A DNA stretch of 64,000 nucleotides, taken from the NCBI RefSeq assembly GCF_009498455.1, contig NZ_CP045644.1, forward strand, positions 5,583,001 to 5,647,000, given 5' to 3'. Both the position numbers and the translations under genes were made by a program. The notes under the pieces are model-generated. The model did not search any database. It was not told the DNA's origin and saw only the letters and a program-made list of their open reading frames with translations. Positions 1 through 9,783 of the stretch are shown in pieces (the first letter of the stretch is position 1; each line of letters starts with the position of its first letter). Origin of the DNA: Variovorax paradoxus. Lineage in GTDB: Bacteria > Pseudomonadota > Gammaproteobacteria > Burkholderiales > Burkholderiaceae_C.

Positions 1-686
1 AGCGGCGCGGTCGCGCCCGCGTGCAGGGCGAGCACCTCGCGCAGCACCTCGCGCTTGCGTGCGAGGCCATCAGCGTCGAGCCCCGTGCCGGCGCCGGTGC
101 ACAGGCCGATCTCCAGCCCGGCCAGGCGCGACAACAGCAGCGCCGCGGACGAGCTGTTGCCGATGCCCATTTCGCCGAGCAGGAGCGCATTGCCCGGCAA
201 CGCGCGCACGACCTCGCGGCCGTTGGCGATGGCCTGGGCGCATTGCTCGGGCGCCATGGCGGGGCCGGCCGAGGCGTCGGCCGTGCCGGCGCCGATGCGC
301 CGCGACACCAGGCCGGGGCGCGGCTGGAAGTCGCGCCGCACGCCGCAATCGACCACGGTGAGCGCCAGGCCATGCTGGCGCGCCAGCACGCTCACGGCCG
401 CACCGCCCGCCAGGAAGTTCTCGACCATCTGCCAGGTCACGTCGCTCGGATAGGCCGACACGCCGCGCGCCGCCAGCCCATGGTCGCCGGCGCATACCAG
501 CATCTGCGGCGCGTCGAGCACGGGCTGCTCGGTGCCGAGGATGGTGCCGATGCGCAGCGCCAGCGCTTCGAGGCGGCCGAGCGCGCCGACCGGCTTGGTC
601 TTGTTGTCGAGCGCGGCCTGCAGACGCGCCGCGAGTGCGGCGTCGGCGATGTCTGGAACAGCGGGAATCAAATCGGTGTCGGTCAT
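1..686 (-). CDS. cobT: Nicotinate-nucleotide-dimethylbenzimidazole phosphoribosyltransferase, 3' end outside window
   Basis: Transfers phosphoribose from nicotinate mononucleotide to 5,6-dimethylbenzimidazole, giving alpha-ribazole phosphate for the lower loop of cobalamin. The minus frame opens at ATG 686 and reads to base 1 without a stop, about 228 residues, so roughly the C-terminal third is missing. Family hallmarks are a KTKPVGALGRLE stretch near residue 30 (substrate loop), CAGDHGLAARGVSAYP near 65, and LLGEMGIGNSSSAALL near 170. The start ATG overlaps the cobQ stop (ATGA), so it is probably co-translated with cobQ. Its base substrate would be made by the bluB product encoded at 19169-19867. 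Function is clear; only the C-terminus, with the catalytic Glu, is unseen. Confidence 0.93.
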   Translation of the reverse strand, partial: MTDTDLIPAVPDIADAALAARLQAALDNKTKPVGALGRLEALALRIGTILGTEQPVLDAPQMLVCAGDHGLAARGVSAYPSDVTWQMVENFLAGGAAVSVLARQHGLALTVVDCGVRRDFQPRPGLVSRRIGAGTADASAGPAMAPEQCAQAIANGREVVRALPGNALLLGEMGIGNSSSAALLLSRLAGLEIGLCTGAGTGLDADGLARKREVLREVLALHAGATAP

Positions 687-2149
687 GCGATCAGGCCGGC
701 GAGCACGCCGGCGTCGAAGTGGGTGTCGATGAAGTCGGCCAGGCCGTCGAAGGTGGCGTCCAGGGTGGGCGCCGTGGTGCCGAACAGCGCCTGCAGCGCG
801 GCCGGGTCTTCAAACAGGCCGTGCAGATAGAGGCCCAGCACGTTGCCGCGCGCGTTCTGCCAGGCCAGGCCCTCGGGCATCACGGCGTGGCCGTCGTGGG
901 CCAGTTGCGGGTGGGCGGCCGTCTGGCCGTGGTGGATTTCGTAGCCGGCGATGCGCACGCCCGACAGCCCGGCCCAGGGGCCTGCGACCAGATTGCCGGC
1001 GAAGGCCGCCTCGCGGTGCCGCACGGTCTTCTCGCGCTCGAACACAGTCACGAGCGGCAGCAACCCGAGGCCGGGTGCATTGCCGTCGATGCCATGCGGA
1101 TCGACCAGCGCTTCGCCCAGCATCTGCAGCCCGCCGCAGACGCCCAGCACCGCACCGCCGCGTCCGGCGTGCTCGGCCACCGCGCGGTCCAGGCCCTGCG
1201 CGCGCAGCCAGGCCAGGTCGCCGCTCGTGTGTTTGGAGCCCGGCAGCACGATCCAGTCGGCGCCGGCCACGTCGGCCGGCGTGCGGGCCCAGACCAGGCG
1301 CACGCCGGGCACGTTCTTCAGCGCCTGGAACTCGTCGAGGTTGCTCAGGCGCGGGTACGCGACCACCGCCACGGTGCGCGTGACCACGCCGCTGGCGCGG
1401 CTGCGGTCGTCGAACACGCCGTCTTCCTCGGGCAGGCCGTGCTGCCACCACATCGGCAGCGTGGCCACGGTGGGCACGCCGGTCAATTCCTGCAGTTGTT
1501 GCGGCGCGGGCGCCAGCAGCGAGGCGTCGCCGCGGAACTTGTTGAGCACGAAGCCCTGGATGAGCGCCCGGTCGGCCTCGGGCAACAAAGCCCAGGTGCC
1601 GTACAGGTGGGCGAAGGCGCCGCCGCGGTCGATGTCGGTCGCGAGCAGGCAGCGCGCCTGCGCATGGCGGGCGACGCGCATGTTGACGATGTCGCTGGCC
1701 ATGAGGTTGATCTCGGCCGGCGAACCGGCGCCCTCGATCACGACCACGTCGTTCTCGGCGCGCAATTCGTCGAAGGCCTGCACGATCTGCGGCCAGACGC
1801 GTTCGCTGCGCCCGCGCCACGGCAGGGTCGAGAGCGACTCGCTCACCTGCCCCATCAGCACCACCTGGCTGTGGGTGTCGCGCTCGGGCTTGAGCAGCAG
1901 CGGGTTCATGCGCACATCGGGCACGGCGTTGGCGGCCAGGGCCTGGAAGTACTGGGCGCTGCCAATCTCGCCGCCCTCGACCACGCGGGCGTTGTTGCTC
2001 ATGTTCTGCGCCTTGAACGGCGCCACCCGCAGCCCCTGGCGGGCATACCACCGGCACAGCGCGGTGGCCAGCCAGCTCTTGCCGGCGCCGCTCGTGGTGC
2101 CCAGGACCATGACGCAGCGCGCCGGTCCGCTTGTTGCTCTGGAACTCAT
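683..2149 (-). CDS. cobQ: Adenosylcobyric acid synthase (glutamine-hydrolysing)
   Basis: Cytoplasmic enzyme amidating the b, d, e and g side chains of adenosylcobyrinate a,c-diamide, using glutamine and ATP. The protein has 488 residues, normal for CobQ/CbiP. The N-terminal synthetase domain starts with a P-loop-like GTTSGAGKS (residues 17-25), followed by FKAQNMSNNA near 45-54. The C-terminal class I glutamine amidotransferase domain has its nucleophile in GVCGG (Cys338), with GYEIHHG near 415. It is first of a two-gene unit with cobT, transcribed away from a small gene at 2241. No riboswitch was recognised in the 91 bases upstream, unlike btuB. Confidence 0.95.
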   Translation of the reverse strand: MSSRATSGPARCVMVLGTTSGAGKSWLATALCRWYARQGLRVAPFKAQNMSNNARVVEGGEIGSAQYFQALAANAVPDVRMNPLLLKPERDTHSQVVLMGQVSESLSTLPWRGRSERVWPQIVQAFDELRAENDVVVIEGAGSPAEINLMASDIVNMRVARHAQARCLLATDIDRGGAFAHLYGTWALLPEADRALIQGFVLNKFRGDASLLAPAPQQLQELTGVPTVATLPMWWQHGLPEEDGVFDDRSRASGVVTRTVAVVAYPRLSNLDEFQALKNVPGVRLVWARTPADVAGADWIVLPGSKHTSGDLAWLRAQGLDRAVAEHAGRGGAVLGVCGGLQMLGEALVDPHGIDGNAPGLGLLPLVTVFEREKTVRHREAAFAGNLVAGPWAGLSGVRIAGYEIHHGQTAAHPQLAHDGHAVMPEGLAWQNARGNVLGLYLHGLFEDPAALQALFGTTAPTLDATFDGLADFIDTHFDAGVLAGLIA

Positions 2150-2240
2150 CGGGGGATTGTCGTTGAGCGCCGAACTGAAACCGGAAGGCCGACTCAGACG
2201 TAATAAGAGTGAGGCCCCTCAGGGGCGCACCCCAAAAACC

Positions 2241-2480
2241 ATGCCCGCCCTCAACGATCTGGCGCTGACGGTCGAGGAGCGCGAGCCGGGCCGGTTCTAC
2301 TGGCTCCTGCTCGAAGCCGTCCACGACACCGGCAGCACCGCCGACACGCTCGGCTACCGGCCGTTGCGGGTGGCTGCGCGACCACAGCCCAGCTATTCGA
2401 GCGCGCTCGCACTGGGTGCTGCGGCGCTGAATCAGGTGGCCGCCACGGCGACGCATCCGGGCCCCGGCGACAGCGCCTGA
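2241..2480 (+). CDS. Small conserved-looking hypothetical protein, 79 aa
   Basis: Short open frame from ATG 2241 to TGA 2480, divergent from cobQ and convergent with the efflux outer-membrane gene at 2500. It fills a gap that would otherwise be empty. The product begins MPALNDLALTVEEREPGRF, is soluble and mixed in composition, has no signal peptide and no membrane segment, and ends in an Ala/Thr/Gly/Pro-rich tail. The EREPGRFYWLLLEA stretch looks like true coding sequence rather than a shadow frame. I do not recognise a family and assign no function. The main doubt is whether it is translated. Confidence 0.5.
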   Translation: MPALNDLALTVEEREPGRFYWLLLEAVHDTGSTADTLGYRPLRVAARPQPSYSSALALGAAALNQVAATATHPGPGDSA

Positions 2481-2499
2481 GCCCGGACGGCGCCGTTGA

Positions 2500-3975
2500 T
2501 CAGCGGGTCGCCACCTTTTCCGCCGCCGGCACTTCCCAGCCGCCGCCGATCGCGCGAATCAGCCCCACCGTCGCCTGGTACTGGGCCGACTTCACCTGCA
2601 GCGCCTGGCGCCGGTTGCGCAGCTCGCTGCGGCGCGCGTCGAGCAGGTCGAGCTGGCTCACGTAGCCGTTGCGGTAGCGCGTGTCCGACAGGCTGGTGGC
2701 GCGCTGGGCCGAGGTCACGGCCTGCGCCTGCACCACCGACTGCTCCTGCAGGATGCGGATGGCGGCCAGCTGGTCTTCGACCTCCTGGAACGCCACCAGG
2801 ACCTGCGAGCGGTAGCTGGCCAGCGCACCGTCGAGCTGGGCATTGGCGCCCTGCACGCCGGCTTCGCGGCGACCGCCGTCGAAGATCGGCAGCGACAGCA
2901 GCGCGCCCACGCCCCACGAGCGCGCCGACCACTTGAAGAGGTCGCCGATCTCGGGCGAGGCGTAGCCGGCCGCGCCGGTCAGCGAGATGTTCGGGAACCA
3001 CGCGGTCTGCGCCACGCCCACGCGGGCCTGCGCCGCCATGACAGCGCTCTGCGCGGCCGACACGTCGGGCCGGCGCGTGAGGACCGTGGACGGCACGCCC
3101 GGCGGGATCACCGGCAGCGCGGTGCCCCAGTCGTCGGGCCGCATGCCGAAGCTGGAGGCCGAATCGCCCACCAGCACGGCCAGCGCATGTTCCACCTGGG
3201 CGCGCTGGCGGTCGAGCGCGAGCGCGTCCGATTCGGTGGACGACACCTCGGTCTGCACGCGCGCCACGTCGAGCTCGGCGATGTCGCCGGCCTGCTGGCG
3301 GCGCTGCGTGAGGCGCAGCGTGTCGCGGTAGGCGGCGACCGATTCGCGCACCAGCACGCGCTCGGCGTCGAGCGCGCGCAGCTGCAGGTAGGTCTGCGCC
3401 ACCTCGGCCTGCACCGCGAGCCGGGTGCTCTGCAGCAGCGCCTCGCGGCCCGCCGCGTCGAGCTTGGCCGCATCGGCCGCGCCCGAGAGGCGGCCGAACA
3501 GGTCGACCTCGTACGAGAACGTGGCGCCGATGTTGGTCATGGTGCCGGGCCGGGTGCTGGCCGTGGCCTTGTCCAGGCCCGCACCGCGGTTGGCGCCGGC
3601 GCCCAGGCCGATCTGCGGCAGGCGGTCGGCCTGCGCGCTGCGTGCCAGCGCACGGGCCTCGGCCAGCCGCGCGGCGGCGGCCTGGATGTTGGCGTTGTCG
3701 ACGGCGGCGCGCTCGACCAGCGTGTTGAGCACCGGGTCGTTGAACGCCAGCCACCACTCGCCGCGCGGTTGCGCCTCGGCGGGCGTGGCGCGGGTGAAGC
3801 CGGCCGGGGCCGTGGCGCCCGGTTGCTGCTGCGGCTGTTCCTTGAACTGGGCCGCGGTCGGCACCGAGGGCATGCCCGAGGGCACGCTGGCGCAACCGGC
3901 CAGCACGAGGGCCGCCACCAGCGGCAGCATGGCGGTGCGCAGCGGGCGCATCAGGGTGGGGATTCCGAATGTCAT
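2500..3975 (-). CDS. RND efflux outer-membrane factor, NodT/OprM-type lipoprotein
   Basis: Outer-membrane channel of a tripartite efflux pump, forming the exit duct for substrates passed by the RND permease and adaptor. From ATG 3975 the protein has 491 residues. It has a lipoprotein signal with lipobox LAGC (mature Cys near residue 27), then two OEP repeats rich in Ala/Gln/Arg helices, as in NodT-family proteins. The longer frame to 4062 would overlap the permease gene, so the start with the GAAAGAAGG-like site upstream was chosen. It is third in the adaptor-permease-channel operon, 25 bases after the permease stop in the restored frame. Drug specificity cannot be read from sequence. Confidence 0.9.
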   Translation of the reverse strand: MTFGIPTLMRPLRTAMLPLVAALVLAGCASVPSGMPSVPTAAQFKEQPQQQPGATAPAGFTRATPAEAQPRGEWWLAFNDPVLNTLVERAAVDNANIQAAAARLAEARALARSAQADRLPQIGLGAGANRGAGLDKATASTRPGTMTNIGATFSYEVDLFGRLSGAADAAKLDAAGREALLQSTRLAVQAEVAQTYLQLRALDAERVLVRESVAAYRDTLRLTQRRQQAGDIAELDVARVQTEVSSTESDALALDRQRAQVEHALAVLVGDSASSFGMRPDDWGTALPVIPPGVPSTVLTRRPDVSAAQSAVMAAQARVGVAQTAWFPNISLTGAAGYASPEIGDLFKWSARSWGVGALLSLPIFDGGRREAGVQGANAQLDGALASYRSQVLVAFQEVEDQLAAIRILQEQSVVQAQAVTSAQRATSLSDTRYRNGYVSQLDLLDARRSELRNRRQALQVKSAQYQATVGLIRAIGGGWEVPAAEKVATR

Positions 3976-4000
3976 GGAAAACCTTCTTTCTTCTTGTCGA

Positions 4001-7000
4001 TCAGTCATGCGCGCCGTGCGAGGGGCGCGGCGAGGCCGGTACCGGATGCAGACCGCCACCACCGCCGCCGTGCGAAGGGGTCGCAGGATGGTCGGCCGAC
4101 ACGAAGTCGTCGCCGTGCGGCACTTCGCCGTGCAGCTTGAGCGGCCGGTTGCCCGCCAGGCGGCGCATCAGCACATAGAACACCGGCGTCAGGAACAGGC
4201 CGAAGGCCGTCACGCCGATCATTCCGGCGAACACCGCCACGCCCATCGCCTTGCGCATCTCGGAGCCGGCGCCGGTCGAGAGCACCAGGGGCAGCACACC
4301 CATCACGAAGGCCAGCGAGGTCATCAGGATGGGGCGCAGGCGCAGGCGGCTCGCTTCGATCGCGGCCTGGATCGGCGTGCGTCCGGCGAACTCCAGCTCC
4401 CGTGCGAACTCCACGATCAGGATCGCGTTCTTCGCACTCAGCCCCACCAGCACGATCAACCCGATCTGCGTGAAGACGTTGTTGTCGCCCCGAGATCCAC
4501 ACGCCCGCCATCGCGGCCATGATGCCCATCGGCACGATCAGGATGATCGCGATCGGCAGCGTCAGGCTTTCGTACTGCGCGGCGAGCACCAGGAACACCA
4601 GCAGGATCGCCAGCGGGAACACCAGGAAGGCGGAGTTGCCGGCCAGGATTTCCTGGTAGGTCAGCTCGGTCCACTCGAAGCTCACGCCCTTGGGCAGCGT
4701 CTCGGCCGCGATCTTGGTGATCACGTCCTGCGCCTGGCCCGACGAATAGCCGGGGGCCGGGCCGCCGTTGATGTCAGCGGCCAGATAGCCGTTGTAGCGC
4801 ATGGCGCGTTCCGGGCCGAAGGTCGAGTTGACCTTCATCAGCGCGGCCAGCGGCACCATCTCGCCCGAGGTCGAGCGCACCTTCAGCATGCCGACGTCTT
4901 CGGCACGGGCGCGGTACGGCGCATCGGCCTGGACGCGCACGGAGTACGTGCGGCCGAACTTGTTGAAGTCGTTGGCGTACAGGCTACCGAGGTAGATCTG
5001 CATGGTGTCGAAGATGTCCGTCACCGGCACGCCGAGCTGGCGCGCCTTGGTGCGGTCGATGTCGGCATACAGCTGCGGCACGTTGACCTGCCAGCTCGTG
5101 AACATGCCCGTCAGCTCGGGCGCGGCATACGCCTTGGCCATGAAGGCCTTCACCGCAACGTCCATCTGGTCGTAGCCGACCGAGGCGCGGTCTTCGATCT
5201 GCAGCTTGAAGCCGCCGGTCGTGCCCAGGCCTGCCACCGGCGGCGGCGGGAACATCACGATGAACGCGTCCTGGATGCTCGAGAACGCACCGTTGAGCTG
5301 GCCCGCCACCGCACCGCCGCTCTGGTCGGCGCGCTTGCGCTGGTCGAAGGGCTTGAGCGTGGCGAACACGATGCCCGAGTTCGAGCTGTTGGTGAAGCCG
5401 TTGATCGACAGGCCCGGGAAGGCAATGGCGTCTTCCACGTTCGGGTTCTTCTTCATGATCTCGCCCATGCGGGTGATCACCTCTTCCGTGCGGTCGAGCG
5501 TGGCGCCGTCGGGCAGCTGGGCAAAACCGATGAGGTACTGCTTGTCCTGCGCGGGCACGAAGCCGCTGGGCACCGCCTTGAAGAGGCCGAAGGTCACGCC
5601 GACCAGCGCCAGGTAGATCACCAGCATCAGCGTCTTGCGCGAAATCACGCGCTTGACGCCGCCGCTGTAGGCCTCGGAGCCGCGATGGAAGAACCTGTTG
5701 AAGCCGCGGAACAGCCAGCCGAAGGCCTTGTCCATGCCGCGCGTCAGGGCGTCCTTCGGCTGGTCGTGGCCGCGCAGCAGCAAGGCGGCGAGTGCGGGCG
5801 ACAGCGTCAGCGAGTTGATGGCCGAGATCACCGTCGAGATCGCGATGGTCACCGCGAACTGCTTGTAGAACTGGCCCGTGAGGCCGCTGATGAACGCCAG
5901 CGGCACGAACACGGCCACGAGCACCAGCGCGATCGCGATGATGGGGCCCGACACTTCGCGCATGGCGCGGTACGTGGCCTCACGCGGTGTGAGCCCCGCC
6001 TCGATGTTGCGCTCGACGTTCTCCACCACCACGATGGCGTCGTCCACCACGATGCCGATCGCCAGCACCAGCCCGAACAGGCTCAGCGCGTTGATCGAGA
6101 AACCGAGGAGGTGCAGCACCGCGAAGGTACCGATCACCGACACCGGCACGGCCAGCAGCGGAATGATCGATGCGCGCCACGTCTGCAGGAACAGGATCAC
6201 GACCAGCACCACCAGCGCGATGGCTTCGAGCAACGTGTGGATCACCGATTCGATCGACGCACGCACGAACTGCGTCGGGTCGTAGGCGATGCGGTATTCC
6301 AGGCCTTCCGGCATGTTCTTGTTGAGCTCTTCCATCGTCTTGCGAACGTTGGACGAGATGTCGAGCGCGTTGGAGCCCGGGGCCTGGAACACGCCCATGC
6401 CGACGGCCGGGTCGTTGTTCAGCAGCGAACGCAGCGAGTAGTCGGCGGCGCCCATTTCGAGGCGGCCGATGTCGCGAAGGCGCGTGACGGCGCCGTCGGT
6501 GCCGCTCTTGACGATGATGTCGCCGAACTCTTCTTCGCTCTGCAGGCGCCCTTGCGCATTGATCGACAGCTGCATGTCCACGCCCGACAGGCCCGGCGAT
6601 GCGCCGACCACGCCGGCCGCGGCCTGCACGTTCTGGCCACGGATGGCAGCCACCACGTCGGAAGCCGAGAGACCACGCTGCGCGACCTTCTGCGGATCGA
6701 GCCAGACGCGCATGGAGTAGTCGCCGCCGCCGAAGATCTGCACCTGGCCCACGCCTTCGATGCGCGCCAGCGGGTCCTTGACGTTCAGCACCGCGTAGTT
6801 GCGCAGGTAGTTGATGTCGTAGCGGTTGTTCGGCGAGACGAGGTGGACCACCATCGTCAGGTCGGGCGCGCTCTTGACGGTCGTGATACCGAGGCGCCGC
6901 ACTTCTTCGGGCAGGCGCGGCTCGGCTTGCGAGACGCGGTTCTGCACCAGCTGCTGGGCCTTGTCGGGATCGGTGCCGAGGCGGAAGGTGACCGTGAGCG

Positions 7001-7271
7001 TCATCACGCCGTCGGTCGTCGCCTGGCTGCCCATGTAGAGCATGCCTTCGACGCCGTTGATCTGCTCTTCGAGCGGCGTGGCCACCGTTTCAGCAATCAC
7101 CTTCGGGTTGGCGCCGGGGTACGTGGCGCGCACCACCACCGAAGGCGGCGCGACTTCGGGGTACTCCGAGATCGGCAGGCCGCGCAGCGCAATCAGGCCG
7201 GCGATCAGCATCAGTAGCGACAGCACGCCGGCAAAGATCGGCCTGTCGATGAAGAATTTTGAGAGATTCAT
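4001..7271 (-). pseudogene. RND efflux inner-membrane permease (AcrB/MexF-type), frameshifted near 4488
   Basis: Proton-driven drug efflux permease. From ATG 7271 the frame gives a normal HAE1 permease, with the paired Asp of TM4 (GIVVDDAIVVVENVER) near residue 408. After codon 928 (VWISG, about 4488-4491) the frame becomes nonsense to 4005. The proper C-terminus, starting GDNNVFTQIGLIVLVGLSAK, continues in another frame to a stop at 4001. This part holds the conserved Lys (the AcrB K940 position) and the last membrane helices. The break lies at GGGG; two missing bases, or one extra, would explain it. As read, the pump lacks TM10-12 and should be inactive; a base-calling error at the G run is equally possible. 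Restored length is about 1090 residues. Confidence 0.85.
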
Positions 7272-7311
7272 GTTGGTTCTCCGGCGGGCGCCAGGGCGCC
7301 CTCCTCCGAAA

Positions 7312-8565
7312 TCAGGACTTCGCGGCCTCGGCCACGCGTTCCGGTTGTTGTTGCTTCGTATCGGCCTTGGCGTCCATGGTCACGGACTGCGGCACCACCA
7401 GCGCACCCGGGCGGATGTGCTGCAGGCCGTTCACCACGACGCGGTCGCCGGCCTTCAGGCCCTTGCTCACCACGCGCAGGCCGTTGATGGGCGCGCCCAG
7501 CGTCACCTCGCGGTACATGGCCTTGTTGTCGTCGCCCACGACCATCACGAACTTCTTGTTCTGGTCGGTGCCGATGGCACGCTCGCTCACCAGCAGCGCG
7601 GTGTCGTTGCGGGCCTGGCCCATGCGGATGCGGGCGAACTGGCCGGGAATGAGCGCGCCGTCCTTGTTGTCGAACGAGGCACGCACACGCACGGTGCCGC
7701 TGCGGGCGTCGACCTGGTTGTCGATCAGCTGCAGCTTGCCGGTGAAGGGCGTGCCCTCCAGGCCAGCGGTGCCCATCTGCACGGGAATCGTGTCGATCTG
7801 GCCGCGGGCGCCGGCGTTGGCCGGCAGGTCCTTCAGCGCGCGGGTGATGACCTGCTCGTCGGCGTCGAAGCTCGCGTAGATCGGGCTCACCGACACCAGC
7901 GTGGTCAGCACGGGCGCGCCGGGGCCGGCGGCCACCAGGTTGCCCACGGTCACTTCGAGCTTGCCGATGCGGCCCGACACCGGCGCGCGCACCTGGGTGT
8001 AGCCCAGGCTCAGGCGTGCGGTCTGCAGCGAGGCTTGCGCGGCGCGCAAGTTGGCTTCGGCTTCGCGGCCGGCGTTCACGCGCTCGTCGAGCTCGCGCTG
8101 CGCAATGGCCTGCTCGTCCCACAGACGCTTGGCACGCTCCTGCTCGCTGCGGCTGAAGGCCTGGCGGGCTTGGGCCGACGCGACCTGCGCTTCGGCACGC
8201 TCCACCTCGGCAACGTACGGTGCGCGGTCGATGGTGATGAGCAGGTCGCCCTGCTTCACCAGCGCGCCTTCGCGGAAGTGCACCGACTGCACGGCGCCTG
8301 CCACGCGGGAGCGCACATCGACGCGCTCCACGGCTTCGAGGCGGCCCGAGAACTCGTCCCAGGCGTTGATCTCGCTCGACGCCACGGTAGCGACCGACAC
8401 CGGCGTGCCCTGTTGCGCGGCCACCGGGGCCGTGGCCTCGGCCTTGAAGCTGTACATGCCCACCACCGCGGCGGCCACGGCCAGCACCGCGGTGAGGCCG
8501 GTCACGGCGGGCCACAGCCCCTTGCGGGCGGCGGAAGACAGCGATTGTTCGTTCTTGTTCGACAT
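7312..8565 (-). CDS. RND efflux periplasmic adaptor (MexE/AcrA family)
   Basis: Membrane-fusion protein bridging the RND permease and the outer-membrane factor in the periplasm. It has 417 residues. A hydrophobic anchor or signal occupies about residues 19-36, followed by the first beta-barrel and lipoyl half near 65-100 (VDVRSRVAGAVQSVHFREGA). A helical hairpin at about 105-175 is rich in Ala, Glu, Gln and Arg. The second lipoyl half follows (YTQVRAPVSGRIGK, about 185), then the beta-barrel and membrane-proximal domains. The protein ends in a Lys/Gln-rich tail. First gene of the three-gene efflux operon, with 155 bases upstream before an unrelated gene. The LysR gene at 9784 is a plausible but untested regulator. 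Confidence 0.92.
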   Translation of the reverse strand: MSNKNEQSLSSAARKGLWPAVTGLTAVLAVAAAVVGMYSFKAEATAPVAAQQGTPVSVATVASSEINAWDEFSGRLEAVERVDVRSRVAGAVQSVHFREGALVKQGDLLITIDRAPYVAEVERAEAQVASAQARQAFSRSEQERAKRLWDEQAIAQRELDERVNAGREAEANLRAAQASLQTARLSLGYTQVRAPVSGRIGKLEVTVGNLVAAGPGAPVLTTLVSVSPIYASFDADEQVITRALKDLPANAGARGQIDTIPVQMGTAGLEGTPFTGKLQLIDNQVDARSGTVRVRASFDNKDGALIPGQFARIRMGQARNDTALLVSERAIGTDQNKKFVMVVGDDNKAMYREVTLGAPINGLRVVSKGLKAGDRVVVNGLQHIRPGALVVPQSVTMDAKADTKQQQPERVAEAAKS

Positions 8566-8720
8566 GATGGTTCGTCCTTCTCGATGACTTTTTCGGGATG
8601 CAACAGGCCATCCCGGCGCCGGCGGCGTCAGGAGGCGGAATTCAGAGAACAGAAAGCCCTGCCACCCGCCTCGGTGGAGGCGGCGGCTTGGTTCAGGGGG
8701 CGGAGCGGACCCTCGCGGGT

Positions 8721-9602
8721 CTAGCTGGGCTCAGGGACCGCCGGGGGCGGTGTGGTGGCGCTGAAGAATTCGCGGAAGTGCTGCTGCACGCTGGCTTCGC
8801 AGGATGCGCATCCCACGGCCTCGGTGTCGTACAGCGCCTTGGGCCAGTTGTCGGCACCGGTCAGCACGCTGCTCGTGACCTCGATGCCGGCCGACCGCAG
8901 CCGGCCCGCGAAGGTCATGGCCTCGTCGCGCATCGCGTCGTCGGGCCCCACCAGCACCAGCGCCGGTGCCAGGGCGGCCAGCCGCAGCGATCCGCTCGGC
9001 ACCGCGTAGGGGTGCGTGGCGTTCGACGGACAGCTCAGGTACTTGGCCCAGCCCGTGGCCCAGCGGCACTCAGCCTCGTCGTTCGTGGCATTGCGCAGCG
9101 AGGCGGTGCCGGCGCACGGGTCGAGCATGGGCGACAGCAGGATCTGGCCTGCCAGCGGCGGATGGGCGCGGTCGCGGGCCACCAGGGCCACGCTGGCCGC
9201 CAGATTGCCGCCGGCCTCTTCGCCGGCCAGGTACACCTGGGCGCCCTTGCCGCCGAGCTTCACGCGTTGCTTGTAGAGCCATTCGAGCGCCGCATAACCC
9301 ACCTCGACCGGCTCCGGGAACGGGGCCGCCGGGGCCAGCGGGTAGTCGAGCGACACCACCACCGCACCCGCGCCGGCCAGCAGCCGGGCCACGTTGCGGC
9401 CGTTGTCGAGGTTGCCGCAGATGAAGGTGCCGCCATGGAAGTGCAGCACCAGCGGCACGGTTTCGCCCCGTGGACGCTGACCGTAGACACGGGCAGCCAC
9501 GGGCTCGCGGCCGGGCAGCTCGATCGACAGATCGGACTCCACGCCGTGTGCCGCGGCAAGCGCAGCAGCTTCAGCGGACCGGGACGATGGACGGGGTGAC
9601 AT
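8721..9602 (-). CDS. Alpha/beta-hydrolase fold protein of the HSL type, apparently lacking catalytic Ser and His
   Basis: 293 residues with the fold of hormone-sensitive-lipase-type esterases. The oxyanion motif HFHGG is at residues 54-58, the strand LDYPLAPAAPFP near 85, and the acid loop GPDDAMRDEA at 219-228. The nucleophile elbow, normally GDSAGG, reads GEEAGG (127-132), so Glu129 stands where Ser should be. The usual His loop after the acid is replaced by TGADNWPKA near 248-256. Two of three triad residues therefore seem lost, and hydrolysis by the normal mechanism is unlikely. The frame is intact and the fold well kept, which suggests a retained non-catalytic or altered role rather than decay. 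It lies between the efflux operon and a divergent LysR gene. Confidence 0.8.
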   Translation of the reverse strand: MSPRPSSRSAEAAALAAAHGVESDLSIELPGREPVAARVYGQRPRGETVPLVLHFHGGTFICGNLDNGRNVARLLAGAGAVVVSLDYPLAPAAPFPEPVEVGYAALEWLYKQRVKLGGKGAQVYLAGEEAGGNLAASVALVARDRAHPPLAGQILLSPMLDPCAGTASLRNATNDEAECRWATGWAKYLSCPSNATHPYAVPSGSLRLAALAPALVLVGPDDAMRDEAMTFAGRLRSAGIEVTSSVLTGADNWPKALYDTEAVGCASCEASVQQHFREFFSATTPPPAVPEPS

Positions 9603-9663
9603 GGGCGACCTCAGGGATATGGGCGATGGTTGAAATATAAGGCGCTACATGCGCGTTGAAACA

Positions 9664-9688
9664 GGAAACACAGCCCTACTCTGTTTCC
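9664..9688. promoter_or_regulatory. Inverted repeat GGAAACA-N11-TGTTTCC, candidate LysR operator
   Basis: A perfect 7-base inverted repeat with an 11-base spacer lies in the 181-base divergent interval between the hydrolase-like gene (start 9602) and the LysR gene (start 9784). LysR-type regulators often bind interrupted dyads of this spacing near their own divergent promoter. The assignment to that regulator is inference. Confidence 0.5.
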
Positions 9689-9783
9689 AAACGGAGAACA
9701 ATCGGGCATACCGTAGGGGCGCATTCCTTGTGTGAGAATCCGCCTCCTTCCGGCATAAGCCGGTCTCCCTGAACAGGCATTCG

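Noticed and set aside
2150..2240. Possible second cobalamin riboswitch before cobQ
   Set aside because: None of the aptamer landmarks (GCCCCCGCAAC, CCACTG) are present; only a cccctcaggggc hairpin is seen.
4251..7217. 988-residue open frame on the plus strand opposite the efflux permease
   Set aside because: His/Arg/Gln-rich shadow frame typical of GC-rich antisense DNA; the minus strand encodes a clear RND permease.
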